In this document: piece after piece, positions 8,200-17,600 of the stretch
Numbering within the stretch: the first letter of the stretch is position 1
How the letters are laid out: every line of letters begins with the position of its first letter
Origin: Rhizobium sp. 007
Lineage (GTDB): Bacteria; Pseudomonadota; Alphaproteobacteria; Rhizobiales; Rhizobiaceae
Assembly: GCF_015353075.1 (NCBI RefSeq)
Contig: NZ_CP064189.1
Coordinates: 1-64,000 of the forward strand
Length of the DNA: 64,000 bases
Direction: 5' to 3'
The notes under the pieces: model-generated
Told to the model about the DNA's origin: nothing
Database searches by the model: none
Seen by the model: the letters and a program-made list of their open reading frames with translations, nothing else
Made by a program: the position numbers and the translations under genes

Positions 8200-8514
8200 T
8201 CCTGCATGAAAGAAACGGCTGCCCTTGCGTAACTTCAGGTCGCGAAGCGTCATAGCCGGGGAGCGGGCACCCGTCTCGCACGAACCGTACCGCACCCTGT
8301 GAATGATGAATCGATAAAGGTGGATGCCTTCCCACCCCATGGCAACCTGAAGGACGCCATGAAATTCGCGCAGCGTCGTCGTCGAGGGAACCTGAACCCG
8401 GCGCCACACCATCGGGCTTACGTCCTTCAGCCAAATACGGAATTGCAGGAAAACCTCGTCCTCAGAGGTCGCCGTCTCCCCGCCAGTTCTTGTTGTCCGT
8501 CTTGCCCTCTTCAC
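8200..8514 (-). pseudogene. Plasmid pRiA4b ORF-3-like passenger protein, truncated
   Basis: Residues 20-95 of the frame show the family core: FRIWLKDVSPMVWRRVQV, LREFHGVLQVAMGWEG and MTLRDLKLRKG. Homologues run on for roughly another 80 residues; here the frame runs into transposase sequence after KGSRFF near 8210. The reading frame open to 8086 beyond that point is transposase DNA in a wrong frame. Confidence 0.7.
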
Positions 8515-8947
8515 GCTCGCCAGTTCCGTCGAGGTTCAATGGCGACGACATACTCCGTTCCGGCCCGCCCCACAAATCCTCATGCTCCCCTTCCTCGGAG
8601 ATCGAGGAGTGCTGCAACTCCAACACCGTCGCCTTCGAGGTTCCTGCACCACACAGGACGTCCGCTCTGTGACGCTCTCCCGTTGTACCATCGACCAGAC
8701 CGATCTCCCGGCAGGAAAGATCGAAAAGTTCCTTCCAGCCGAGATGCCATGGCCCTTCGGGTTCGCTCCATGGGTCGCAGTCTCCCGCTTTGTGCCGCCA
8801 GTGAGGGACGTTCTCGACCGGCATGACCGAGGTCAGCAGACCGCCGCAGTCACGGCAGGTCGCGCGCTCACCTTTCGCAAGAGGAGCACGCTTCACGCCG
8901 TCGGTCCAAGCAAACAACAAAGGAACCTCCTCCAGCGGCCAATTCAT
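8462..8947 (-). pseudogene. CoiA-like competence/nuclease family gene truncated by an IS end
   Basis: Residues 1-119 look like a CoiA-family protein: CRDCGG near residue 33, VPHWRHKAGDCDPWSEPEGPWH near 48-68 with the H...H..WK pattern, and VLELQHSSISEE near 108. After ISEE (8592) the frame runs into the ISKra4 repeat and ends at 8462 with meaningless residues. Family members resemble restriction-like nucleases and include a competence factor of streptococci; the role in rhizobia is unknown. The 3' part is absent on the far side of the element. Confidence 0.65.
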
Positions 8948-9275
8948 AAAATTGTTAGTGTCACTCCGCGATCAACTGGAAAGAGCATAAACTTAGAGGC
9001 GGCGGCGGTTGGACTTTGCAAAGCTCTCGCGTTTGGGCAGAAAACGGCCTCCGCATGGTCCGATTGCAGATGTCCATCACTAGTTGACCCATATTCGCGC
9101 TTCGCGCAATCCTTTCAGCAACCTGTAGTGACTTGAAACGGACCGGCTTTCCGACACCATGAGGGGTCAATATGGAACGGCAAACAGGGTCAACTTCTCC
9201 CGAAAATCAACACGCTGCCGCTCAAACGGGTATGGCTCTAATGCCAATCGTCGTAGTGGGCGATGTTGTTGATCC
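8948..9275. other. Spacer between CoiA-like remnant and RAMA gene
   Basis: About 330 bases with no convincing coding frame; it should hold the CoiA-like promoter and the 3' end of the RAMA gene transcript. Confidence 0.3.
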
Positions 9276-9659
9276 TCAACGATATTCGTCGAGGCGCTTC
9301 CAATCCGTGTCATCCGGCCGTTTTGCTAACCAAAAGCGCCAACCGTTCACGTTGTTTCCCGTGACCGCGTGCGCGGCGCGCGATGGGCTGGCGTACGTTA
9401 CCCCATCTGATCCGGTCCACACGCCATTTCGAACAGAACCTTCAAATGTTCGGCCCTTATACGTGACACTAAACAGCGTCCCCTCAGGAAACCGCACTCC
9501 TCGCATGACACACCCGTTTTCGGCGCGGATGTCACCAGAAGTTGATGTGGGATTCAACATCAGCAACCTCCGGATCACATCGTTGTAAGTATCTAACTCG
9601 GTCGTGCGTCGTGCCGTCAGGGCCTTGAAGACCTCAAAATCAACATCGATAGCTACCAT
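9276..9659 (-). CDS. RAMA-domain protein with ribbon-helix-helix-like N-terminus
   Basis: 127 residues from the ATG at 9659, which sits 5 bases after AAGGAG; a TTG three bases earlier is less likely. Residues 1-35 (VAIDVDFEVFKALTARRTTE then YNDVIRRLL) resemble a ribbon-helix-helix or SeqA-like dimerisation segment. Residues 55-115 resemble the RAMA domain: PEGTLFSVTYKGRTFEGSV, TYASPSRAAHAV, GNNVNGWRFW. RAMA domains occur with restriction-modification systems and are thought to sense modified DNA. It is divergent from the fused restriction-methylase gene with 125 bases between, so a controller or modified-DNA reader role is plausible. Confidence 0.72.
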   Translation of the reverse strand: MVAIDVDFEVFKALTARRTTELDTYNDVIRRLLMLNPTSTSGDIRAENGCVMRGVRFPEGTLFSVTYKGRTFEGSVRNGVWTGSDGVTYASPSRAAHAVTGNNVNGWRFWLAKRPDDTDWKRLDEYR

Positions 9660-9784
9660 CAATTTCTCCTTTCCCTATGCAATATAGTGAAAATAGAACT
9701 CTCAGTCAATGCTCGAACGTTGTAGGGATTGGCCTACACAATTAGTCGCGGTGGCAAGAGCCACGGCAGGCTGAATCGCTTGGG

Positions 9785-11902
9785 GTGGAAATGTCGGAAG
9801 AGCTTAAACAGCGCGGACTTGAGGACGGCGGACAAGAGTATGGATATCTTGAATACCTAAATATTGGAGCAACGACTCTAGGCGCGCTGAAGGTTGCTAA
9901 GCTCATACCTCCTCGCGACTACACAGGCTTTGAGAGCCGTAAGCCGGATGGCCTTATCATCGACCGCAGAAGTGGCAAGCCACGCGTAGTTGCGGTTGTC
10001 GAATTCAAAACGGATCTTTTCAAGGATGACGGAATTGCTCAGGCAGCAACGGTCGGCGCTGCACTGAGAGCCAAATTTTGTGTATCGACCGATACCCATC
10101 GGTCCCACTGGTTCCTACCCTCCGAGCTAGGCGACCACAATCTGTTGAAGCGCCAAGACGGCTCCATTATTGCCACACCATTTGTCGCTCCGGATCATCG
10201 CGATAAGGCTAAAGTCGAAGCTGCGCGAACGCTCGTGGAAGATCTCGACGAGCGTCTTGATGGTGATCTGCTACCAGACCGACGAACATTGAACCCATCC
10301 GCCCTGGCTCGATCAGTTTGGCAGGACATCTACACCGCCGGCAACACCCCCTCACCTGCGCAGGCGCTATCGACATTCGTTGAAATATTCATGTTCAAGT
10401 ATCTCTCGGACCTTGGAATTTTAACCACCGACGAAAATGGAACCGAAATTTCATTCGAAGCTGTTCTCGCGAAATCATCGGAACAGTGCCTCCGCTACTA
10501 TCGCGCGAACGTCCGGCAGCAAATTCGGGACAAGTTTCCTGCAAGTGAAATTGACAAGACAACGTTGGTAAATGGCTTTGCTCTAAACCCCGACAACGGC
10601 GACCACAACTTCGTATTCAAGACGATCCTGCAAAAGTTTAAGACGTATGAGTCATCAAGCGACGGCGGTAAGTTTGTTCACATTGACAAGGAGTTCAAAT
10701 CCCGCCTCTTTGAGGACTTTCTCAAAGGCAGCGTTGGACAACGTACCCTTGGTCAGTTCTTTACGCCACGTCGATTGATGAAGGGGATAGTCGATATGGC
10801 CGATGTCGAAGCGATGTCGGCTGGAACTGTCATAGCAGATCCCGCTTGCGGGGTCGGTGGCTTTCCGCTGGAGGCCGCCGCTCGGCGAACGGCACGCCTG
10901 AAGCGGCCAGAATTCCGCCTTGAGATAGAATGGAGGAAAGAGGGAAAACGTGTTGTCGAGGTCCCCCATATAGTTTCCGATGTATCGTACCACGGTTACG
11001 ACAAGGGAAGTGACAGGCTTGACGAGAACCTGACGATCATCTTGGCCAAGGCAAACTTCGTCATCTACCAGTCAGATCTTCTGGTGCAGCATCCCAACGC
11101 GACCAGAGCTATGGCTGATAAGTTTAATAGCGTTTTTCAAGCCTATACCCAAACAAGCCTCGGCTCCCTTTCTGAGATTAATGAGAATGCATACGATCTA
11201 ATCCTGTCAAACCCCCCATATTTGAACAGTGGGGCTGGTAGCATCAAGGAGGCCGCCCGTAGGGCAGGGTTGGATTACCGAGCAGGTGGATCGGGCCTCG
11301 AGGGCCTTTTCCTGGAAAAAATCGTGAAGGAGCTGAACGAAAATGGTCGAGCGTTCGTCATCCTTCCAGACGGCGTCTTTGTGCGGTCTGCTGACGCCAA
11401 ATTGCGCGCTTGGGTGGCCCGTGAATGCCACGTCGACGCGATCATTTCTCTTCCGGTTAAAACGTTTTATGCCGTGAAGAAGAAGACCTACGTGCTATGC
11501 CTAAGCAAGAAAGCGGTGTCTGCACCGGGCCAACCGCATCCGGTGTTCGCTTATATGGTAGGGTCATTCGGTGAGTCCCTTGACGGACTACGCTTTCCGA
11601 CAAGCGATAGTGATATGCCAGAGCTTGCCCGAATGTTTCGTAGCTTCGTGAGCGTGAAGACCAGATTCTCTGAGGATAAGGAAGCGGGCAGCCATCTCAC
11701 TTCCCCCAAAGTAAAACTGATTGATGCCCATCAGATCCTCGATTCGCAATCCTGGGCCGTCGACCGTTATTGGACCACGGACGAGAAGGTCGCCCTCGGC
11801 TTGCACGAAGAAATGATGAGTGTGTCAGAGGACGAATTCTTTGACGCCGTTCGATCAGTTCAGGACCAAATCGGCGAGATGTTCAAGGAGTTTCCGGAAT
11901 GA
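9785..11902 (+). CDS. Fused restriction nuclease-adenine methyltransferase (type IIG/BcgI-like RM subunit)
   Basis: 705 residues from GTG 9785; ATG 9791 is an alternative start. The N-terminal part carries a PD-(D/E)XK-like nuclease signature: KPDGLIID (D55), then VVEFKTD (E73, K75). The methylase core has DPACGVGG (from D352) for S-adenosylmethionine and NPPY at 476-479, the gamma-class N6-adenine motif. It is followed, with a 4-base ATGA overlap, by a specificity subunit. No separate HsdR gene is nearby. This arrangement is that of BcgI-like systems, where one polypeptide cuts and methylates and a second recognises DNA. A type I HsdM with an unusual N-terminus is the alternative. Confidence 0.8.
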   Translation: MEMSEELKQRGLEDGGQEYGYLEYLNIGATTLGALKVAKLIPPRDYTGFESRKPDGLIIDRRSGKPRVVAVVEFKTDLFKDDGIAQAATVGAALRAKFCVSTDTHRSHWFLPSELGDHNLLKRQDGSIIATPFVAPDHRDKAKVEAARTLVEDLDERLDGDLLPDRRTLNPSALARSVWQDIYTAGNTPSPAQALSTFVEIFMFKYLSDLGILTTDENGTEISFEAVLAKSSEQCLRYYRANVRQQIRDKFPASEIDKTTLVNGFALNPDNGDHNFVFKTILQKFKTYESSSDGGKFVHIDKEFKSRLFEDFLKGSVGQRTLGQFFTPRRLMKGIVDMADVEAMSAGTVIADPACGVGGFPLEAAARRTARLKRPEFRLEIEWRKEGKRVVEVPHIVSDVSYHGYDKGSDRLDENLTIILAKANFVIYQSDLLVQHPNATRAMADKFNSVFQAYTQTSLGSLSEINENAYDLILSNPPYLNSGAGSIKEAARRAGLDYRAGGSGLEGLFLEKIVKELNENGRAFVILPDGVFVRSADAKLRAWVARECHVDAIISLPVKTFYAVKKKTYVLCLSKKAVSAPGQPHPVFAYMVGSFGESLDGLRFPTSDSDMPELARMFRSFVSVKTRFSEDKEAGSHLTSPKVKLIDAHQILDSQSWAVDRYWTTDEKVALGLHEEMMSVSEDEFFDAVRSVQDQIGEMFKEFPE

Positions 11903-13047
11903 ACAATCCGACGTTTCGTGATTTTAGAGTGAAAGATCTGTTTCTAATCGAACGCGGCCAGACGAAGTACATTCGGCGTTACTATCAGGAAAATCCTGGC
12001 GTTTACCCGGTCTACTCTGCCTCAACGTTCGAGGAATCCATTGCAGGATGGATCGATAGCTACGACTTTGACCAAGAATGCCTGACGTGGACTACAAATG
12101 GCTATGCAGGACATGTATTCTCCCGGTCAGGTCGCTTCTCTGCGACCCGCGATGTAGGTATCCTCATCGCACGGCCGGATATCGCTGACCGACTTTTCCT
12201 ATCCTACTTTGTGCCAGCCCTGACGACGGCCTTCAGAGCGGCTGCGATCGGAAGATTCAAGGAGAAAGGGGAGGCGGACTATACCAAGCTCGCTACACGT
12301 ATGGCAGCCGATGTTTTTGTATCGGTGCCTGTAGACAATAATGGAAAACCGGACCTTGAGGCTCAGCGCGAGATTGCGGACAGGTTTGAGGTTGTCGCAC
12401 GAGCTCAAAAGAAGCTTATGGCCATGGCAGATCATCTCAAGTCCCTCAACATCACGTACCCGCATATTGAGGCGCCCACAGCGGAGTTTCCTGTCTCGGA
12501 ACTCTTCGAAAAGCCGTCCCGAGGTAATGGCCAACTGACACAGGCGTATATCCGATCCCATCCTGGTCCCTATCCAGTTTTTTCCGGATCCTCCGTCCGA
12601 GAAGAAGTGGCCGGATACATCGACACGTTTTCTTTTGAAGGGCCGTGCATCACCTGGGCGGCGGATGGATACGCGGGCCACGCGTTTGAACGCGAAGGGC
12701 GCTTCAATGCAAACTCCCATTGCGGAATTCTGCGGCTGCGGGACGAGTTCCGCGACCTCGTCTATCTTCCGTACGTCGAGGTTTTCCTCACGCCGATACT
12801 TCTTGACATTGCTGTCGGCCGATACCGCGACGACGGTTCCCCAGACTACACCCGCGTGACCACGGAAATGGTCGAGCATTGTCGGTTGCTGCTGCCCACC
12901 AATGATGAGGGAGAGCCGGATATCGCGCGACAGAGAATAATAGCTGATAGAATGGTTCGACTCCACCAAGGCAAGGAGCGGATAGTAAGGCTTCTTCAGT
13001 ATCATTCAAAAATGAAGGTCAATGTTGCTGGCTTGGAAGCTGCATAA
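11899..13047 (+). CDS. Specificity (S) subunit with two target-recognition domains
   Basis: 382 residues in two homologous halves. The first (about 1-165) has YPVYSASTFEESIAGWID and TWTTNGYAGHVFSRSGRFSA. The second (about 195-355) has YPVFSGSSVREEVAGYID and TWAADGYAGHAFEREGRFNA. Each half is a target-recognition domain and should read one half-site of a split DNA sequence; helical spacers follow each (QREIADRFEVVARAQKKL and RQRIIADRMVRLHQGKERI). It is translationally coupled to the nuclease-methylase. The frame is intact, so the system may be active. Confidence 0.85.
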   Translation: MNNPTFRDFRVKDLFLIERGQTKYIRRYYQENPGVYPVYSASTFEESIAGWIDSYDFDQECLTWTTNGYAGHVFSRSGRFSATRDVGILIARPDIADRLFLSYFVPALTTAFRAAAIGRFKEKGEADYTKLATRMAADVFVSVPVDNNGKPDLEAQREIADRFEVVARAQKKLMAMADHLKSLNITYPHIEAPTAEFPVSELFEKPSRGNGQLTQAYIRSHPGPYPVFSGSSVREEVAGYIDTFSFEGPCITWAADGYAGHAFEREGRFNANSHCGILRLRDEFRDLVYLPYVEVFLTPILLDIAVGRYRDDGSPDYTRVTTEMVEHCRLLLPTNDEGEPDIARQRIIADRMVRLHQGKERIVRLLQYHSKMKVNVAGLEAA

Positions 13048-13230
13048 ACACAGCCACGTTCCCGTGCCGGTAGGGTCATATTGCCAAAGGGCAGTTATCA
13101 GCCAACTCTCTTTCCGAGTTCATGGTGTCCCCGCGCTTGTGGTGAGCTTTGCTCGATGCGATGGGGCGTTGAGCGAAAGAGCCCGCTTCGATGACCTCGT
13201 CAACGTAGAAAAGCAAAGAATGCCATCGCT

Positions 13231-14221
13231 GTCGTTTGGCACTTAAACGGGGTCTTCCTCAATTTCTGTGGTGCGGTGGCAGCATTCGTGCCATCATCAG
13301 TTCGGGACCTGCCCTGCTGTACATTGCGCGCTTGAGGGTCTTGAGGCGGTTGATCTGCCCTTCGGCCTGTCCGTTGCTCCAAGGTAGCTCGATGGCGTTG
13401 TTGACGGCATCGATGTCTCTGCGCAAAACACGTGCGAACCGCATGATCGGAATGAGTTCGGACGACGATCGCGTCGTCGATCCACGCGTCCAGTGCTTCC
13501 GACTTCTTGCGGCGAAGCGGCTGACGAACTCGACGGAGGGATGATTCCGCAGCCACCTGGCTGCACTATCGACACTCCGGTTATCGAGAATGTCAGCAAT
13601 GGAGCGACGCTCGAGATCAACCATGATGGTCCCGTATCGTGTTGCTCGTCGCCAGCTCCAGTCATCGATGCCAACCACCCGAATCTCGGAGGCGCAGTGA
13701 GCAACCGCGGCATTCCGCTTCAGTTGCCGCAGGATGGTGTCGTCGCTGACCGGCATCCCGAGCCGTTGCATCAATCGCTCGCCAGGACGGCCGCCCGTGC
13801 CATGGCCGAGCAGACCGACAATCTCCACGACCCTCGTCGTCCGGCGTGCATATGGGGAAGCAATCTTCGGCAGTCGGTCGGTGAAGTTTGTCGCTCACAT
13901 TTCTGACGCGCACATCGCCAGCGGCTCAGCAGGAGCTTCACTGTCACGGGCTTGCCCTGGACCGGCAGATCCTGGAGGCTGCGATTGGACCAGCCATGCC
14001 GACTACGGCTTCGCCGTCCGCAATCGGGACAAATGCCGATTGCTGGTCCGGTGGCGGAAACAACCCAACTGTCATCAACAGCGAGCGCGACGCCCAGAAC
14101 TTTAACCCCTGAGCCGGGGGACCATTTCGATTTCCTTTGCATGCCCGCCCATAGCAATTACGTCGCTAACAGCGGATGAACCACACAAAGTGAGGAAGAC
14201 CCTATTTAAAGGCAAAGCGAT
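13231..14221. mobile_element. ISL3-family element, internally deleted (copy 1)
   Basis: The conserved terminal repeat GGGTCTTCCTCA(A/C)TTT starts inward at 13250, and its reverse complement ends at 14202. Similarity extends about 20 bases further out on both sides (GTCGTTTGGC at 13231; GGCAAAGCGAT ending 14221). At 991 bp it is shorter than the related 1.5-kb copy at 44565, because the middle of the transposase gene is missing. No clear target duplication is seen. Confidence 0.75.
13259..14157 (-). pseudogene. ISL3-family transposase, deleted and frameshifted
   Basis: Reading minus-strand: a zinc-ribbon start (GICPDCGRRSRSRHGWSNRS) and LSRWRCARQKCERQT at 14157-13960, then after a frameshift IVGLLGHGTGGRPGERLMQR, VVGIDDWSWRRATRYGTI and finally AIELPWSNGQAEGQINRLK. 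The segment between VEFVSRFAA and RSRKHW joins distant parts of the protein, removing catalytic-domain sequence. It is inactive. Confidence 0.75.
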
Positions 14222-14629
14222 ATGTGAATCTGCGTATGCCGGCAGAGGCAAGGTGCACAAATAGACGATGAACACACGGGACGAAATCCCGCAATTGAGG
14301 GAGACGGGTCCGCGGATGCCGGAGCGTCCAGGACCCCGTGCATCCTCGTCTAGGCTTTTGAACATGATGCGCCAGATCGCCGGGAGGCAAGCGTACAATA
14401 GATTGTCGACCGTGCCCATGAGGCAATGGAAGCGGTGTTTCGCAGATGACCTGTTACGGTTCCTTCCCAATATTGCATGGTTGCATATTTGTCGGGAAAG
14501 ATAGTATAAATCGCAACACGATACTCGACCTGGCCTCGGTCTTTTTCAGGTGAACTTTTGCGGGCACGATCAGACAAAACAGACCGGTAAGATCAACTGA
14601 ATTGCCGGCGTTCTGGAGGGGGGCGGGTC
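14222..14629. other. Leader region of the caspase operon
   Basis: About 400 bases with no convincing gene. It holds a candidate promoter (14481-14510) and the ribosome site GGAGG at 14614-14618 before the ATG at 14630. Confidence 0.4.
14481..14510 (+). promoter_or_regulatory. Candidate sigma-70-type promoter of the WD40-caspase operon
   Basis: TTGCAT (14481-14486) and TATAAA (14505-14510) are spaced by 18 bases in a locally A/T-rich stretch, about 120 bases before the first gene. Weak consensus match on the -35. Confidence 0.4.
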
Positions 14630-17600
14630 ATGTTTGCAGCGGCAAGATATATCATTCTGATACTTGTGCTGTTGGTGCCCGAGGTCTTGGACGCCGCCGA
14701 TCTCGTCCGCCTCGTGATCCCCTTCGGGCATTCCGGTCCGGTACGCACCGCGGTTGTCAGTGCCGATCGGCATTGGCTTGTGACAGGCGGCGACGACGGC
14801 TTCATCATGATGTGGGATCTGGCGATGGGACAGTCGGTTGCACGCTATCCCGAGCACGAGTCGGCGATCAACCATGTTGCGGTGAGCCGCGATGGCTCGT
14901 TCATTTTCTCGGCACAGGAAATAAGGCGCGCGGAGTTGCTTCAAAGCGCAACCGGAGCGGTCCTGTCGAAATTCGTGACCGATCCTGACTGGATAGAAAA
15001 CGCAGCGATCAGTTCCAATGGCGCAATGATCGCGCTCTCCTTGTCGCACGGGGATGGCAGTTTCCAAGTTGTGATCGTCGAGGCCAGCAGCCAAAAGGTT
15101 CTCGCGCGTTCACCCCGTTATGACCGGCGGCCTCGGGACCTCAAATTCTTCGCCAACGATGAGAAGCTCTTCGGCTATGTGGAGGATACAGCTGTCATCA
15201 ATTGGGAGACGGGAAAGCTCGCTGAAATCGGCAGGAGCGCGATGGGTGCCTTTGGTCTCGCGACTTTCGACGACGCAAACAATCTTCAAATGAAACTGAC
15301 CGGTCCAAGCAGGGGAAAGCTTGCCCTTTCGATTTTCGACGCCAATCTCTCGCCGGTCCAGCCCGCCGTCGATTTGTCGGGGGTCGACGGGCTGAACGGG
15401 AATGTCCTGGCCGTGTCTCAGGCCCGGTCTTGGCTTGCCTATGGCGGCATGGGCTGTAATATCGATCTCGTCTACCTGCCGGACCCTTCGAGAAGGACAA
15501 GGTTTCACGCGGCCTACGACCGGTTCGGTGGCCAGGACACCCTGGCGCTCTCCTTTCTCGACGATAGCCATCTTTTGGCTGCTTGCGCAGATGGCAGCTT
15601 CGCCCTTTGGGCGATCATGGCGCCACAGCTTGGCGAGCAGCCATCGGTGACGATTTCGAAACGGGTCAATCCGAAGATGGAATTTGAGCGGCGCGCCAAA
15701 CTGTCGTTTCTCGGTGAAGGAAGAACGCTGGCGCTCGCTAATACCGTGAGTGGACCAAAAAGGATGGACGTCGATCCTCCGCCTCCGAACACGCGATTGC
15801 TCGACACGACATCAGGGCGTGATGTGAATATCGCCGGCCGGGTTTTTGCAATCAATCCGGAAGACGGAACCATACTAACAGTTCAGCGGCTCCAAGGAGA
15901 TGCCGATCCCCCGACCGAGCAATTGACGCGTTGGTCACCCGATGGGCCTACGAAACTCTCCAGCGTCACACAAGGGCTCTACCCGACGACCAACATCGCT
16001 TATTCTCCGGATGGCAATCATCTCCTTTACGCCACTATTTACGGGCCGCTCTATCAGCTGCGCGCCGACACATTTGAGACCGAGACCGTCTACGTTCCGG
16101 ACTCCCAATGGCTCACGACCTGTCTCGTGCCGCATCCGACCTCGGATGTTTTTATCCAATGCAACGAATATGGAGTGCGGGTTTTCCAATTTGGTCAGCC
16201 GTCACCGATCGCCGAATTCAGTGACGACCAATATGTCGAAGACGCGGTTTTCGACACCGACGGCAAATCCGTTTTATACGCCGCTCGCGGTGGTGTTTGG
16301 CGTTTCGACTTCAAGAGCTCTGGCAAGCCGGAACTGGTGATTCCCGTCGACGAATGGGGGCCGGACCCCGTGCCGCAATATGTGCGCACACTGGCGATCT
16401 CTCCGGTTGATGGCAGCATTGTGATTGGTGTGGAGAGCGGAAAGCTCTTCGCCGTGCCGCGGGCGGGAAGTGGTTTCGGTACACCTCGACGCATCTGGGG
16501 ATCCTACGAGGATGTGCGCCGCGTGACCTTCACCCCGGACAAAAGGCTACTGCTCGTTTCAAGCTTAGGTGTCGATATATTCGATGCGGTCAGCTTTAAA
16601 CCCAAACTGAGCCTGTTCGAGACGTCGGACGGGAGCTGGATCGCGGTCGATCCGACCGGCCGTTTCGATACCAACAATTTCGACATCCTCGGGGATTTTC
16701 GTTGGCGTCTCGATCCGAAAGACGTGCGCCATGCGCTTTCTTTCGAAGCGTTGATGGAACCTTATTTCTCACCGGGCCTGATCGGTGACGTATTTAGGGG
16801 AGAAACGCTCGGCAATGTCGACGAGGGTCGTTTGATCGAAGAGCCGCCGACGGTGTCTATAAGTGGGGTGCAGCCGGTGGACGCGTGGCGCGCAGACGTC
16901 ACCGTCGTGACAAGACCCGAGCCGCGACAGAGGGCCTTCGACCTGAAGCTGTTTCGCGATGGCCAACTCGTCGCGGGCACACCGGGAGACATAAGCAAAT
17001 CGGGCAAGGCGAAAATCGACCCGGACGGGGCGATCGAGGTAACTTACAGCGTCATGCTGCCGAAAGACCCGGCGATTTCGCAAACCGTCTTTACCGCTTA
17101 CGCTTTCAACGCCACAGGGCGTCGGTCGACGCCATCGGCACCAATTGCCCTCAGCATTCCGCATGCGGCCGGACAGACCGCAACGCGGACCATGTATGTC
17201 ATCGCCGTCGGCGTCAATGCCAACGACAATAGCGGTCTGGTCCTCAGCCATGCGGTGGCCAGTTCAGAAGCATTTCTGAACGGTTTTAGCGATGCAATCG
17301 ATCATGAAGGCCTGCACTATCAACTCGTTAAAGTGCCGATTGAGGCACGGTCGCCCGGCCGTCTCGTGCCCGGCGAGCACCGGCCGCCGGTGCTTCCTGC
17401 AGACAAGAAAACCATTCTTGGCGTTCTCGATCTTCTGGCTGGACGGACCGTGAACACCGACGGGTGGCCCCGCCAGATCACCGATAGCCTCAAGCCTGTA
17501 AGCCCAGACGATGCGGTGGTTCTCTATGTTGCAGCCCACGGCGTCGAGCAGGGGAATGTCTTTCAGATCATGCCACAGGATACCGATCCGGGTTATGACA

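Larger units (their letters stand above)
7358..8591. mobile_element. ISKra4-type element remnant with 27-bp terminal inverted repeats
   Basis: A 27-base sequence (7358-7384, containing GGAGCATGAGGATTTG) recurs as an exact reverse complement at 8565-8591. The 1234 bp between holds the C-terminal part of an ISKra4-family transposase and the N-terminal part of a pRiA4b ORF-3-like passenger, both on the minus strand and joined by an internal deletion. The right end interrupts the CoiA-like gene. I see no target duplication. The ends are intact, so mobilisation in trans is conceivable. Confidence 0.75.

Noticed and set aside
8961..9170. 69-codon minus-strand frame between CoiA-like and RAMA genes
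   Set aside because: No ribosome site, no recognisable motif, and composition like non-coding DNA.
12199..13005. 268-codon minus-strand frame
   Set aside because: Antisense to the specificity subunit, whose two repeats are conserved in protein sequence.
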